A stretch of DNA of 64,000 nt from Spartobacteria bacterium (GCA_003134765.1 PLCM01000029.1:154891-218890); one strand, 5' to 3'; counted from the first letter of the stretch, positions 1 to 8,452 are shown. Notes: a model not told the origin generated them from the sequence alone. Numbers and translations: made by a program.

Positions 1-10
1 ACGTTTTCTG

Positions 11-469
11 ATGAGATTTCGCATTCTTGCCGCCGATCACACGGGCATCACCGTATCGAATCTCGAGCGATCGCTCGCTTTCTGGCGCGATGTTCTCGGC
101 TTCGAACTTTCCCATCGCGCCCACCAAACCGGGGAGCTCGCCGCTGAAATAACGGGGATTCCCGGCGCCGAGATTCTTATCGCCGTCGTCAAGGCGCCCG
201 GGCACAAGATCGAGCTGCTCGAATATCGCGCGCCGGCGGATCGCACGATCAGAAACGATCTCAGGCCCTGTGATGTCGGTTCGATCCATGTCGCCCTCAC
301 CGTGGATAATCTCGACGCTATTTTTGAAACCATTGCTGCGTCGGGTTGGAAAGCGGCCGGCAAACCACAAACGCTCACAGTCGGCCCAAACGCGGGCAAG
401 CGCGTTGTCTACGTGCGTGATCCGGACGGCACCACGATCGAGTTCATGCAGCCGCCTCGGCTTATCTGA
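11..469 (+). CDS. VOC (glyoxalase/bleomycin-resistance) superfamily protein
   Basis: A 152-residue single-domain protein with the paired beta-alpha-beta-beta-beta layout of the vicinal oxygen chelate fold. Visible landmarks are the N-terminal HTGITVSNLERSLAFW strand and helix, with His10 in the usual metal-ligand position; a central ELLEY; HVALTVDNL opening the second half; and the closing DPDGTTIEFMQ, whose Glu is the usual last ligand. Family members are lyases, epimerases or dioxygenases, and the substrate cannot be read from the sequence. It lies 49 bases before kynureninase on the same strand, so a link to aromatic or tryptophan breakdown is possible but is inference. The ATG at base 11 is the first in frame, and the fold is complete from there. 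Confidence 0.85.
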   Translation: MRFRILAADHTGITVSNLERSLAFWRDVLGFELSHRAHQTGELAAEITGIPGAEILIAVVKAPGHKIELLEYRAPADRTIRNDLRPCDVGSIHVALTVDNLDAIFETIAASGWKAAGKPQTLTVGPNAGKRVVYVRDPDGTTIEFMQPPRLI

Positions 470-473
470 ATTC

Positions 474-508
474 GGCGTTGGACGTTGGACGTTGGGCGTT
501 GGACGTTT
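474..508. repeat. Five tandem 7-mers (GRCGTTG)
   Basis: Five head-to-tail units of GGCGTTG or GACGTTG fill most of the gap between the VOC gene and kynureninase. They end about 10 bases before the kynU ATG. Confidence 0.8.
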
Positions 509-518
509 CCCCTGAATT

Positions 519-1793
519 ATGACCATGACCTTCAGTGCCGACGAAGATTTCGCGCTCCGCCTGGATAGTGAGGATCCGCTCCGCCCGTTTCGCGACAAGT
601 TTCATCTGCCACTCGACGGGAATGGCCGCCCGTTGATTTATTTTGCCGGTAATTCGTTAGGCCTCATGCCGAAGGCGGCGCGACAACTGGTCGAACAGGA
701 ACTGGCAGATTGGGCGAGCCTGGCGGTGGACGCGCACCTCGGAGCGACGACGCCCTGGTATTCCTACCATGAAACCCTCCGCGAACCGATGGCGCGGCTC
801 GTTGGGGCGAAGCCGAACGAAGTGATCTGCATGAACAGCCTCACGGTGAATCTCCACCTGATGATGGCGACATTCTACCGGCCCGGAAAAGAGCGTTTCA
901 AAATCCTGATGGAAGACCCGGCGTTCCCTTCCGACACCTATGCAATCAAAACCCAGATTATTCATCACGGGTTGGACCCGAAAGACGCGCTCCTCCTGGC
1001 GCGCCCGCGCAAAGGTGAATTCACGGTGCGCACTGAGGACATCGTCGAGCTGATCCAGAGGAATGCCGATACCCTGGCGGTTGTTTTGATTGGCGCGGTG
1101 AATTTTTTCACCGGTGAGTTGTTCGACATTCCGGCGATCACCGCCGCGGCGCGGAAGCATGGCATTACCATGGGCGTCGATCTCGCCCATGCCGCCGGGA
1201 ATGTGCCGCTCTCGTTACACGATTGGAATGTCGATTTCGCCGTCTGGTGTTCCTATAAGTATCTGAACTCGGGGCCCGGCGCGGTGGCGGGCGCCTTCGT
1301 CCACGAGCGCCATGCGACAAACACGCAGCTGCCGCGGTTGGCCGGCTGGTTTGGCAACGATCCGAACACGCGGTTCCGATTGCATCTCGAGCCGGAGTTC
1401 ATTCCGGTGGCGTCCGCGGACGGCTGGCAGATCAGCAATCCCCCGATTTTCTCGATGGCGCCGTTGCGCGCCTCGCTCGCAGTGTTCGACGAAGCCGGCG
1501 GGATGGAACCGCTCCGCGCGAAATCGGAGAGGTTGACCGGCTACCTTCAGTTTCTGCTGGAGGAAGCCGGATCGAATCGCTTCACTGTCATCACTCCGCG
1601 CGAACCCGGCGGGCGTGGTTGCCAGTTGTCCATCCTGTCCCACGAACATCCGAAGGAACTTCACAAGAAACTCGAAGCCGCCGGGGTCAAAGCCGATTTC
1701 CGCGAACCGAACGTCATCCGCGCCGCGCCGACTCCGCTCTACAACAGTTTTCACGACGTCTGGCGCTTCGCCCGAATCCTGACCGAGCATTAA
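519..1793 (+). CDS. kynU: Kynureninase
   Basis: A PLP enzyme of 424 residues, the usual length. Kynureninase cleaves kynurenine or 3-hydroxykynurenine to (3-hydroxy)anthranilate plus alanine. The family signatures are clear: YFAGNSLGLMPK near residue 45, ICMNSLTVNLHLMMATFYRP around 107-126, GVDLAHAAGN before the cofactor site, and CSYKYLNSGPG, where Lys247 is the expected Schiff-base lysine. It shares a TAATG stop/start overlap with the downstream CPBP gene, so the two are probably co-transcribed. Kynurenine 3-monooxygenase, the preceding enzyme, lies about 2.8 kb downstream, separated by unrelated genes. The pathway therefore probably runs to 3-hydroxyanthranilate; upstream and downstream enzymes are not in this window. 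Confidence 0.96.
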   Translation: MTMTFSADEDFALRLDSEDPLRPFRDKFHLPLDGNGRPLIYFAGNSLGLMPKAARQLVEQELADWASLAVDAHLGATTPWYSYHETLREPMARLVGAKPNEVICMNSLTVNLHLMMATFYRPGKERFKILMEDPAFPSDTYAIKTQIIHHGLDPKDALLLARPRKGEFTVRTEDIVELIQRNADTLAVVLIGAVNFFTGELFDIPAITAAARKHGITMGVDLAHAAGNVPLSLHDWNVDFAVWCSYKYLNSGPGAVAGAFVHERHATNTQLPRLAGWFGNDPNTRFRLHLEPEFIPVASADGWQISNPPIFSMAPLRASLAVFDEAGGMEPLRAKSERLTGYLQFLLEEAGSNRFTVITPREPGGRGCQLSILSHEHPKELHKKLEAAGVKADFREPNVIRAAPTPLYNSFHDVWRFARILTEH

Positions 1794-2470
1794 TGACGGA
1801 CCATTTGTCGCGTGGTGATGATTTCGCCCGCCGGCTGCGCGGGTTCGGACCGCTCGGCATTCTTGCGATTCTCATCATCCTCGCGGGCAATTTCCTGATC
1901 GCCCCGGCCGGCGCCATTCTTGTCCTGGTGTGGACATCTCTCTCCGTCACCCCGTGGCGTGAGATCGGTTACGTGCGCCCGAAGAGCTGGACTCGCACAG
2001 TCGTGATTGGTGTCATCTTCGGGGTCGCCTTCAAGTTTTTCATGAAGGCGATCGTGATGCCGCTGCTCGGCGCACCTCCAATCAATCAGGCCTACCATTG
2101 GGTAGCTGGGAACACGGCTGCGTTGCCTGCGATACTTTATCTCCTGATCATCGTTGCGGGGTTCGGAGAGGAAACGGTCTATCGTGGATGGATGTTCGAG
2201 CGGCTCGGCAAGCTTCTTGGCACCAGCGGGTGGGCCAAAGCGGCAACCGTCCTGCTCACTACGCTCGTATTTGCTCTCGCCCACTATCCCGACCAGCGAA
2301 TTCCGGGCGTTGAGCAGGCTATAATCACCGGCCTTGTTTTCGGCACGATCTTTGCCGTCACCGGCCGCATCTTCATGTTGATGGTCGTGCATGCCGCCTT
2401 CGATCTGGCCGCGCTCGCGATGATCTATTGGGACTTCGAAACCAAAGTAGCGCACTTCTTTTTCAAATGA
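1793..2470 (+). CDS. CPBP family intramembrane metalloprotease
   Basis: A membrane protein of about 225 residues with the three CPBP/Abi hallmarks: EETVYRG (Glu-Glu-x3-Arg), FALAHY (second metal-binding histidine) and the C-terminal HAAFD. Several hydrophobic segments lie before and between the motifs. The family includes type II CAAX prenyl endopeptidases and bacteriocin-immunity proteins; the substrate is unknown here. The frame stays open further upstream into kynU, but the ATG at 1793 overlaps the kynU stop as TAATG and begins a normal-length protein, so that start is chosen. Confidence 0.88.
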   Translation: MTDHLSRGDDFARRLRGFGPLGILAILIILAGNFLIAPAGAILVLVWTSLSVTPWREIGYVRPKSWTRTVVIGVIFGVAFKFFMKAIVMPLLGAPPINQAYHWVAGNTAALPAILYLLIIVAGFGEETVYRGWMFERLGKLLGTSGWAKAATVLLTTLVFALAHYPDQRIPGVEQAIITGLVFGTIFAVTGRIFMLMVVHAAFDLAALAMIYWDFETKVAHFFFK

Positions 2471-2526
2471 GCGAGGCAGACGTTTCTCTGTCCGCCGGCT
2501 GAACCGGTGCGTTCGAATCGCGGAAG

Positions 2527-2952
2527 TCAGCGCTTTCCCGCGAGTAACTCCTTCACGCAGACGATCAGTTCATTGATCTGGAACGGTTTGATCAGGTATT
2601 TCATACGACGCGCGTTGAGAAATTCCCTGATGTCCGCATCGGCCGCAAAGCCGGTGATAAAGATGAAGCGCTCAGCCAGGTCCGGACGCAGCTTCCTGGC
2701 TTGAACGTAAAACTCGTCACCGCGCAAGCGCGGCATCATGACGTCGCAAATCACCGCGTCATATTCATGAACCTTTACCTTGAGGAGCGCCTCCTCACCG
2801 TCGAACGCCACGTCGACCAGATAGTTTTCGTCCTTCAGGATCCATTGCAGGGCCGAGGCCAGTTGCTTGTCATCGTCCACCACCAGGACCGCCTTGAGAG
2901 GCAGGGGGTGAACGGAATCCCCCGCCAGTTGGTTTTGCGTTTCTTCTGCCAT
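2527..2952 (-). CDS. Single-domain response regulator (receiver only)
   Basis: A 141-residue protein consisting of a short leader and one CheY-like receiver domain. The leader ends at LKAVLVVDDDKQ, which holds the acidic pocket. The phospho-acceptor aspartate is in VICDVMMPR, the switch threonine in FIFITGF and the conserved lysine in YLIKPF. There is no DNA-binding or enzymatic output domain, so it probably works in a phosphorelay or by protein contact. No histidine kinase is adjacent. It stands alone on the minus strand between two plus-strand genes. Confidence 0.92.
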   Translation of the reverse strand: MAEETQNQLAGDSVHPLPLKAVLVVDDDKQLASALQWILKDENYLVDVAFDGEEALLKVKVHEYDAVICDVMMPRLRGDEFYVQARKLRPDLAERFIFITGFAADADIREFLNARRMKYLIKPFQINELIVCVKELLAGKR

Positions 2953-3078
2953 ATTCGAGGTGCCTGTCGTCTAGCACCCGTAATGCCGTCGAGATGGATT
3001 TGCGAGCGGGAGGTTCGTCGGAGGCGCAGTTAGGAATTCCATTTTCGGCGGGATTGCCGTAATCATCCGGTCATTCTT

Positions 3079-3453
3079 ATGAAATACGTCATCGTCATCG
3101 TCCGGGTGCTGCTGGGGCTCCAATTCGTGGTCTTCGGCTCGAACGCTTTCCTGAAATTCATTCCGATGCCCGAAATGCACGGTCAGGCCGGCGCTTTTAT
3201 TACCGCGCTTGTGAGCAGTGGCTACATGTATGTCATTGTCGCTCTGCAGATGCTCGGCGGTCTTTGCCTGCTGCTCGGCGCCCGCTTCGTTCCCCTCGGT
3301 CTTACGCTGCTTGGGCCGGTCATCGTAAACATCGTACTCTATCACCTGTTCCTCGATACCCAGGGATTGCCGATGGCGATTATTGTGGCCGCACTCGCGC
3401 TCTTCCTTCTCTGGATCTACCGGTTCAAGTTTCCGGCCATCTTCCAACCGTGA
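3079..3453 (+). CDS. DoxX-like small integral membrane protein
   Basis: A 124-residue protein with four hydrophobic segments: VIVIVRVLLGLQFVVFG, a segment around VIVALQMLGGLCLLLGA, one around LTLLGPVIVNIVLY, and a final AIIVAALALFLLWIY. The pattern, with an early FG and the LGGLCLLLGARFVPLG turn, fits DoxX/DoxD-type proteins. Members often accompany redox or thiosulfate metabolism, but many have no known role. No partner gene is nearby. The assignment is at family level only. Confidence 0.75.
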   Translation: MKYVIVIVRVLLGLQFVVFGSNAFLKFIPMPEMHGQAGAFITALVSSGYMYVIVALQMLGGLCLLLGARFVPLGLTLLGPVIVNIVLYHLFLDTQGLPMAIIVAALALFLLWIYRFKFPAIFQP

Positions 3454-3533
3454 CGTCGTGAATCGAATGTCACGAGTGATCAGTCATTAGCATTAATTGG
3501 TGGGCGGCAGGAGCGGCCACGCGGTGTCCGCGG

Positions 3534-3570
3534 ACCCTCGTCCTAACCTTCTCTCTCAGGGAGAAGGAAC
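3534..3570. repeat. Dispersed repeat, CCTAACCTTCTC type
   Basis: A stretch reading roughly CCCTCGTCCTAACCTTCTC followed by AGGGAGAAGGAAC. The two halves form a short imperfect palindrome. Near copies lie at 10000-10035 (reverse orientation) and 12590-12625. It sits in the 300-base gap between the DoxX-like and TPR genes, where no gene was recognised. Confidence 0.75.
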
Positions 3571-3596
3571 TGGCTTGAAGCCCAACAAGGCTGACT

Positions 3597-3670
3597 TGGT
3601 AGGGCGAGACTCTGTCGAGCCGCATATTTCGTGATCGCGCCGTCCGGCTCGACGGAGTCTCGCCCTACCA
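3597..3670. repeat. Palindromic element, GGTAGGGCGAGACTC family
   Basis: Inverted arms of 26 bases (3597-3622 and 3645-3670) match with one mismatch and flank a 22-base loop. Close copies lie at 9898-9976 and, inside purL, at 18493-18558. Confidence 0.9.
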
Positions 3671-3756
3671 CCGAGCAAAAACTCCCTCTCCATGAGGGTG
3701 AGGGCCGATCTAGTTGGTTCGCGAACCGGGCTGATACAATGATTCGATAACTGGCG

Positions 3757-4485
3757 TCATCGTTTCGCTTGGAGTCGCCGCACATATTCCAGCTCCGCCG
3801 CGGCTTTCGTGTCGTTGGGATCATCTTTCAGACATTGCTGATATTTCTTTTCGGCCTCTGCGAGGTGACCTAACTCGACGAGAACGTAGCCCAAGCCGCG
3901 CCGGGCGAGGCCCAGCTCGCCGGCCTTAAGATCACCCGGCGACAACGCCGCCTGCTCCTCCGCCATCTCGAAAGTTTTTTTCGCTTCTCGCCAATTCTTC
4001 TCAAGCTTGTAAACGCTTCCCAGCTCCGAGAGATACAACGAACTCCAGGGCGAAAGTTCGAGCGCCAGCTTGAGCGCTGCTTTCGCCTCGGCAATTCGAC
4101 TGAGGTCCTGCAGCGCGTACCCCTTCAGGAAATATGCACTCGCCCACGTGCTCGAGAGGACGATGGCGTTTTTCTTTCCTTTCTCGAACTTGCCTTTGTC
4201 CATGTCGGCAGAGGCTTGAAGCAAATAGCCGAGGGTCTCGGCGGAGCTCCGAGCGCAATAGACCTTTTCCTTGCTGTTCCCGTAATAGCTCTTGAAGAGC
4301 GCGATGACTTTGTCGCAGTTCGCGATCGCTTCCTGCGGCTGTTTTTTTGTTACCAGAGTACGCCCCTCCTCGATCAGCTTTGGTAGCTGAGGGTCTTTAT
4401 CAGGGTCTGCCGCCGCTGCTTTCGAATCGTCGAAAATGCCAATCAGAAAAACGAAACCGAGGAGGAATCGAAATCTGGGAGTCAT
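3757..4485 (-). CDS. Exported TPR-repeat protein
   Basis: A 242-residue protein with an N-terminal signal peptide (hydrophobic FRFLLGFVFLIGIF, then an alanine-rich cleavage region) followed by helical tetratricopeptide-like repeats. Repeat signatures are visible around AYFLKGYALQDLSRIAEAKA, SLYLSELGSVYKLEKNWREA and GLGYVLVELGHLAEAEKKYQ, the last ending in LKDDPNDTKA. Such proteins act as scaffolds in the periplasm or envelope. No enzymatic domain is present and no partner is evident. It is divergent from the following kmo gene, with 65 bases between the starts. Confidence 0.85.
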   Translation of the reverse strand: MTPRFRFLLGFVFLIGIFDDSKAAAADPDKDPQLPKLIEEGRTLVTKKQPQEAIANCDKVIALFKSYYGNSKEKVYCARSSAETLGYLLQASADMDKGKFEKGKKNAIVLSSTWASAYFLKGYALQDLSRIAEAKAALKLALELSPWSSLYLSELGSVYKLEKNWREAKKTFEMAEEQAALSPGDLKAGELGLARRGLGYVLVELGHLAEAEKKYQQCLKDDPNDTKAAAELEYVRRLQAKR

Positions 4486-4550
4486 GGGTTATCGGATTTG
4501 ATTTAGGTAAACCGAGAGAATCCTGTTAATCCTGTCAGCTCTTTCTTTGC

Positions 4551-5930
4551 ATGACTACAAAGTTTGTTTTGGTTGGGAGCGGTCTCGCGGGCGGATTGCT
4601 TGCGGCCTATTTGGGGCGGCGGGGCTACGGAGTCGATCTTTACGAGCGGCGGGCGGACCCGCGGGAGGGAAACCTCGTCGGAGGCCGCTCGATTAATCTC
4701 GCGCTTTCGACTCGTGGAATTCACGCCCTCGAGCAGCTCGGCATCGCGGAGGAAGTCCTCAAGCACGCGATCCCCATGCCCGGCCGCATGATCCATGACA
4801 GGTCAGGCGAATTGCATTTCTCCCCGTACGATCGCGACCCGAAGAAGCACATCAACTCGATCGGCCGGGCGGCGCTGAATACGACCGTGATCGAAGCGGC
4901 TTTGCGTTATCCGAACGTCCGCGTCCAGTTCAATCACCGCTGTACCGAAGTCGATCTCGATTCCGCGACCGCGCGTTTCATGGACTCTTCTGTCGTGGCA
5001 GGCGTGCCTGCTACACCGAAGCCCGGCGAAGGAGAGCCGCCTGCAGCTGGCGGAGCGCGCGTAATCGAGGCACGCGGCGATGCCGTCATTGGCGTCGACG
5101 GGGCCTTCTCCGCCGTTCGCCAATCAATGCGTCAAATCGCGAACTTCGAATATGACGAGAGCTATCTCGCCCATGGTTACAAGGAACTGACCATACCGCC
5201 CGCCCCCGACGGTTCCTGGCGGATGGAAAAAAACGCGCTCCACATCTGGCCGCGCAAGAGTTTCATGATGATCGCGCTGCCGAACCCAGACGGCTCGTTC
5301 ACCTGCACGCTCTTTTGGGAATTCAAAGGTCCGCGCAGTTTTGAGACGACCACGATCGACGATGACGTTCGCCGTTTCTTCGATGAAGAATTTGCCGACG
5401 CCGTCCCGCTTATGCCGATGTTGCTCAAAGAATTCCGCGAGAACCCAACCGGTTCGCTGGTTACGATCCGGTGCGCGCCCTGGTTCTACCAGGACAAGGT
5501 TGCACTGGTCGGCGACGCTGCTCATGCCGTGGTGCCGTTCTACGGTCAGGGGATGAATGCCGCTTTCGAAGACTGTGTCGTGCTCGACGAATGCCTGGCC
5601 GAATTTCCCCAGAACCGGGAGCAGGCGTTTCGTGAATATTTTTTCCGGCGAAAGGAGAACGCCGATGCCCTGGCCGACCTGGCGGTTCAAAACTTTGTCG
5701 AGATGCGGGACAAGACCACGTCGAAAACGTTTCGAGCGAAGAAGAAGCTCGACCATTTCCTCGAAGCCGCCTTGCCGGGTATTTACCTGCCGCTTTACAC
5801 CATGGTCACTTTCACTCGCATGCCGTACGCGAAGGCAGCCAGGCGGGCTCGGGTCCAGGACGGAATCATCTACGGCCTCCTTGGCTTTGTGTTGCTCTTG
5901 GCAGTGTTATTTCTGGCGCGGTTCTTTTAG
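4551..5930 (+). CDS. kmo: Kynurenine 3-monooxygenase
   Basis: An FAD-dependent hydroxylase of 459 residues that converts kynurenine to 3-hydroxykynurenine with NADPH and oxygen. The N-terminal dinucleotide fold is VLVGSGLAGGLLAAYLGRRG, followed by GGRSINLALSTRG, which is typical of KMO. The second FAD motif, VGDAAHAVVPFYGQG, begins at about residue 320. C-terminal features include LPLYTMVTFTRMPYA, with a hydrophobic helix at about 438-457, matching the membrane anchor of KMO. Residues about 146-172 are a Pro/Gly/Ala-rich stretch beginning SSVVAGVPATP that I would not expect in the family; it resembles a translated palindromic element. The gene works with kynU at 519. Confidence 0.93.
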   Translation: MTTKFVLVGSGLAGGLLAAYLGRRGYGVDLYERRADPREGNLVGGRSINLALSTRGIHALEQLGIAEEVLKHAIPMPGRMIHDRSGELHFSPYDRDPKKHINSIGRAALNTTVIEAALRYPNVRVQFNHRCTEVDLDSATARFMDSSVVAGVPATPKPGEGEPPAAGGARVIEARGDAVIGVDGAFSAVRQSMRQIANFEYDESYLAHGYKELTIPPAPDGSWRMEKNALHIWPRKSFMMIALPNPDGSFTCTLFWEFKGPRSFETTTIDDDVRRFFDEEFADAVPLMPMLLKEFRENPTGSLVTIRCAPWFYQDKVALVGDAAHAVVPFYGQGMNAAFEDCVVLDECLAEFPQNREQAFREYFFRRKENADALADLAVQNFVEMRDKTTSKTFRAKKKLDHFLEAALPGIYLPLYTMVTFTRMPYAKAARRARVQDGIIYGLLGFVLLLAVLFLARFF

Positions 5931-5933
5931 AGG

Positions 5934-6015
5934 CGGAGGGACGTGCTTCCGCACGTCCCATTCATTGCGCTCGCGCCAATCGGAGAAAGTCGGACGTGCA
6001 GAAGCACGTCCTCCG
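5934..6015. repeat. Palindromic element, GGGACGTGCTTCCGC family
   Basis: An inverted pair (CGGAGGGACGTGCTTCCGC at one end, GTGCAGAAGCACGTC at the other). It lies between the convergent kmo and ABC permease genes, ending one base before the permease stop. Copies are at 8506-8591 and 25959-26037. Confidence 0.9.
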
Positions 6016-7272
6016 TCAGGTTCGCGCCAGGCGAGCGCGGTAGAAGAACTGCGCAAACAGGATCGCCGCTACGCTAATGGCGCCGTAAAGAAACATAGTC
6101 GTCGTTGTGGCGTGGCCGTAGAACCCGGCGAAGTCCAGTCGCGAATTCAGGCCGTGATCATTCACGACCACGTACCAAAAGGTCAGGAATCCCACGATGA
6201 ACGTCTTCGGGTTGGATGTGATGACGCCGAGCGCTGTAGACGTCGCAGCAACGAAGACGATTCCGCAAACCAGGGCGGTCCATGCCATCAAGCCCAGGGG
6301 GATCGTCTTGAGGACAGGCGCTGCGCACAGCACCAGACTCAGCAGACAGGTGGAACTGAGCTTCCACCAAACATAATTCTCCCGTAGACGCGGGATCGAC
6401 CGCAGACTCGCTGTCGTTCCAGCCCGCGCATCGCGAGTCGCAGTGTCGGAAACGATGATGGCGAGCGCCGCGAACACCATCGGAAGAATTCCAGCGAGCG
6501 GAGCAAAACAAGTCGCGATCGTGATAGCAACGAAGGCGACGAACACCAACGGATAGAGAGTCAAGGTGAGCGCCGCATCGGTCCAGATTGCGCCGGGGAA
6601 GGAACCGCTTCGGCCGGGAACCATCAGGATCGCGACCGCGCGCCGGCTCAGGGGTTTGAAAAGGTTTTGAATTTTGCCGATCCAATTGCGGCGGCCTTTC
6701 CCGGAGACGCGACCCGTCCGCACCGGATCGAAGCGGTGGAAAAACAGGGCCGCGACAGGCAGAAGCGACAACGGAACCAGCAGCGAGATCAGCCGCGGCA
6801 GAACCCATTCGCGCGTCATCGTGAGCCCGGAAAACAGGATCGTCGGTTTCGTTGGGTCGAAGCTCGAGGCGCCGATCGAGACCGATTCGGTGTGCAACGT
6901 CCGTTGCATCTGGTCGATCATGAATCCGAAGCCGGTGAAATCGAAGCAGCGCGCCCAGTTTATTCTGCCGTGACTCGTTTCATTGGCCACCACCAGGCCG
7001 ATCACCGTGCTCCAGAGAAAAAAATAGACGACGTCGCCGAACTTTCCCGAGAGCGACGGAATCGATTCGAAGAGGACCGCGACGGCCGAGACGAAGACGA
7101 TCGCCGCGGGAGTGAGGAGCAGATATTGCCCGATAAAGACGAAGGGTTCGAGGCGCGCTTCTCCGCGCACGGCGAGCATCACCATCGAGCTGAGCATGAA
7201 GCCGCAGACGAAGGTTGCGAGAAACACCAGATTGCCGAGGAACTTGCCGAGAAGATATTCACCGGAGCGCAT
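6016..7272 (-). CDS. ABC-2 type permease, C-terminal part (frameshifted gene)
   Basis: The larger piece of an ABC exporter permease, 418 residues with many hydrophobic segments (for example LVFLATFVCGFMLSSMVML, LLTPAAIVFVSAVAVLF and the final MFLYGAISVAAILFAQFF). It opens with MRSGEYLLGKFLGN, a conserved mid-protein phrase of these permeases rather than a natural N-terminus. The N-terminal part lies in another frame at 7179-7583. Adding one base in the four-G run at 7273-7276 (plus strand) would fuse them into a protein of about 520 residues. This is either a real mutation or a sequencing error at a homopolymer. Its partner ATPase is at 7580-8452. Confidence 0.8.
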   Translation of the reverse strand: MRSGEYLLGKFLGNLVFLATFVCGFMLSSMVMLAVRGEARLEPFVFIGQYLLLTPAAIVFVSAVAVLFESIPSLSGKFGDVVYFFLWSTVIGLVVANETSHGRINWARCFDFTGFGFMIDQMQRTLHTESVSIGASSFDPTKPTILFSGLTMTREWVLPRLISLLVPLSLLPVAALFFHRFDPVRTGRVSGKGRRNWIGKIQNLFKPLSRRAVAILMVPGRSGSFPGAIWTDAALTLTLYPLVFVAFVAITIATCFAPLAGILPMVFAALAIIVSDTATRDARAGTTASLRSIPRLRENYVWWKLSSTCLLSLVLCAAPVLKTIPLGLMAWTALVCGIVFVAATSTALGVITSNPKTFIVGFLTFWYVVVNDHGLNSRLDFAGFYGHATTTTMFLYGAISVAAILFAQFFYRARLART

Positions 7273-7583
7273 GGGGTGGAAGCAGCGACCACTCCGCAGC
7301 GGGTGACCACATCGCGCCGGATGGCGTTCGAGATCACGTAGTATCCGAAAAGACCGACGAAGATCATGCCCAGCGACGCCGTCCCGAGACCAATGGCGCC
7401 TGAATTATAGACAGCGCGCTGACCATTGATCTGGATAAGCGTTCGACCGGTCGAGGGCGCCGGAATCCAGACATAAGCAAACGCGCTCAGCAACAGAAAG
7501 ACGATCACGGTCGAGACGCGACGGAACCGGATCCGAAAATCCGTGCTGACGATGGCGCCGATCCGCGAGAGGGAAGCAGTCAT
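7179..7583 (-). CDS. ABC-2 type permease, N-terminal part (frameshifted gene)
   Basis: The first segment of the split permease. It starts MTASLSRIGAIVSTDFRIRF, has a first membrane helix around TVIVFLLLSAFAYVWI and a second around GMIFVGLFGYYVI, then NAIRRDVVTRCG. Up to about base 7275 the protein is sensible. After that the 134-residue reading (PVNIFSASSSAIW and on) is a shifted translation of the conserved sequence that continues in the 6016-7272 frame. The start overlaps the upstream ATPase stop by four bases (ATGA), which marks it as the true gene start and shows translational coupling. Confidence 0.8.
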   Translation of the reverse strand: MTASLSRIGAIVSTDFRIRFRRVSTVIVFLLLSAFAYVWIPAPSTGRTLIQINGQRAVYNSGAIGLGTASLGMIFVGLFGYYVISNAIRRDVVTRCGVVAASTPCAPVNIFSASSSAIWCFSQPSSAASCSARW

Positions 7584-8452
7584 GCCGTCGACGGACCTGG
7601 GTTGTGGAAGTTCATCAAATAAAGAAACGCGTCTTCCAGCTCCGGTTCGACAGCGGCGGCGTTTATCACCGGCGATGGTCCGACGAATCGAATATGCACG
7701 CCGTCCGGTTTCCGGACTGCGCTCGAGATTTTCAGCGTCGTTCGCAGTTGGTCGAATTGCTCGGAGGAGACCACGCTTTGCCAGACGTGGCCTTCGCAGA
7801 TGCGCAACATCGTTTCCGGCGCAGCCATCGCCAGGAGCGCGCCTTCTTTCATAACCGCGATCCCGGTGGCGATCGATTCCACGTCTGAGACAATATGGGT
7901 GGAGAGAATTACCAGTTTCCCAAAGCCGATCTCCGAGAGAACATTTCGAAAGCGCACCCGCTCTTCCGGGTCGAGGCCGGCCGTCGGCTCGTCCACGATG
8001 ACGAGCTCCGGATCGTTGATCAGCGCCTGCGCGATTCCGAGCCGCTGCTTCATTCCGCCTGAAAACCCGCCCACCGTCCGGTTGGCCACGCTGTGCAGAT
8101 TCACGCTCTCGAGCATTTCCATGACGCGCTTTTTCGACCGGACGCCTTTCAGGGCCGCGAAATAGGCCAGGAACTCGGTCGCGGTCAGATTATCGTAAAC
8201 ACCGAAGTCCTGCGGCAGATAACCGAGCTTTCGGCGAAGAGCGTTCGGTCGCTTCGCCACATCTTCGCCGTGAAACAGAATGCGACCGCTGGTTGGCCTG
8301 GTGATGGTCGCAATCATTTGCATCAGCGTTGTTTTCCCGGCGCCGTTCGGTCCGAGAAGTCCCACCACGCCAGACTTGACCTCGAGGGAAAGATCCCGGA
8401 CGCCGTAGTTGCCGGCCCGAAATCGCTTCGAAACTTTCTCGATCGTCAGCAC
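7580..8452 (-). CDS. ABC transporter ATP-binding protein
   Basis: A 290-residue ABC-2 exporter ATPase. Walker A is GPNGAGKTTL at about residue 34, the Q-loop follows in GYLPQDFGVYDNLTA, the signature is FSGGMKQRLG, Walker B is LVIVDEPTAGLDP and the switch histidine is in LSTHIVSD. The C-terminal 70 residues form the accessory region common in this family. It couples by a four-base overlap to the split permease downstream. The likely job is export of an unknown substrate driven by ATP; if the permease frameshift is real, the transporter may be non-functional. Confidence 0.93.
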   Translation of the reverse strand: MLTIEKVSKRFRAGNYGVRDLSLEVKSGVVGLLGPNGAGKTTLMQMIATITRPTSGRILFHGEDVAKRPNALRRKLGYLPQDFGVYDNLTATEFLAYFAALKGVRSKKRVMEMLESVNLHSVANRTVGGFSGGMKQRLGIAQALINDPELVIVDEPTAGLDPEERVRFRNVLSEIGFGKLVILSTHIVSDVESIATGIAVMKEGALLAMAAPETMLRICEGHVWQSVVSSEQFDQLRTTLKISSAVRKPDGVHIRFVGPSPVINAAAVEPELEDAFLYLMNFHNPGPSTA

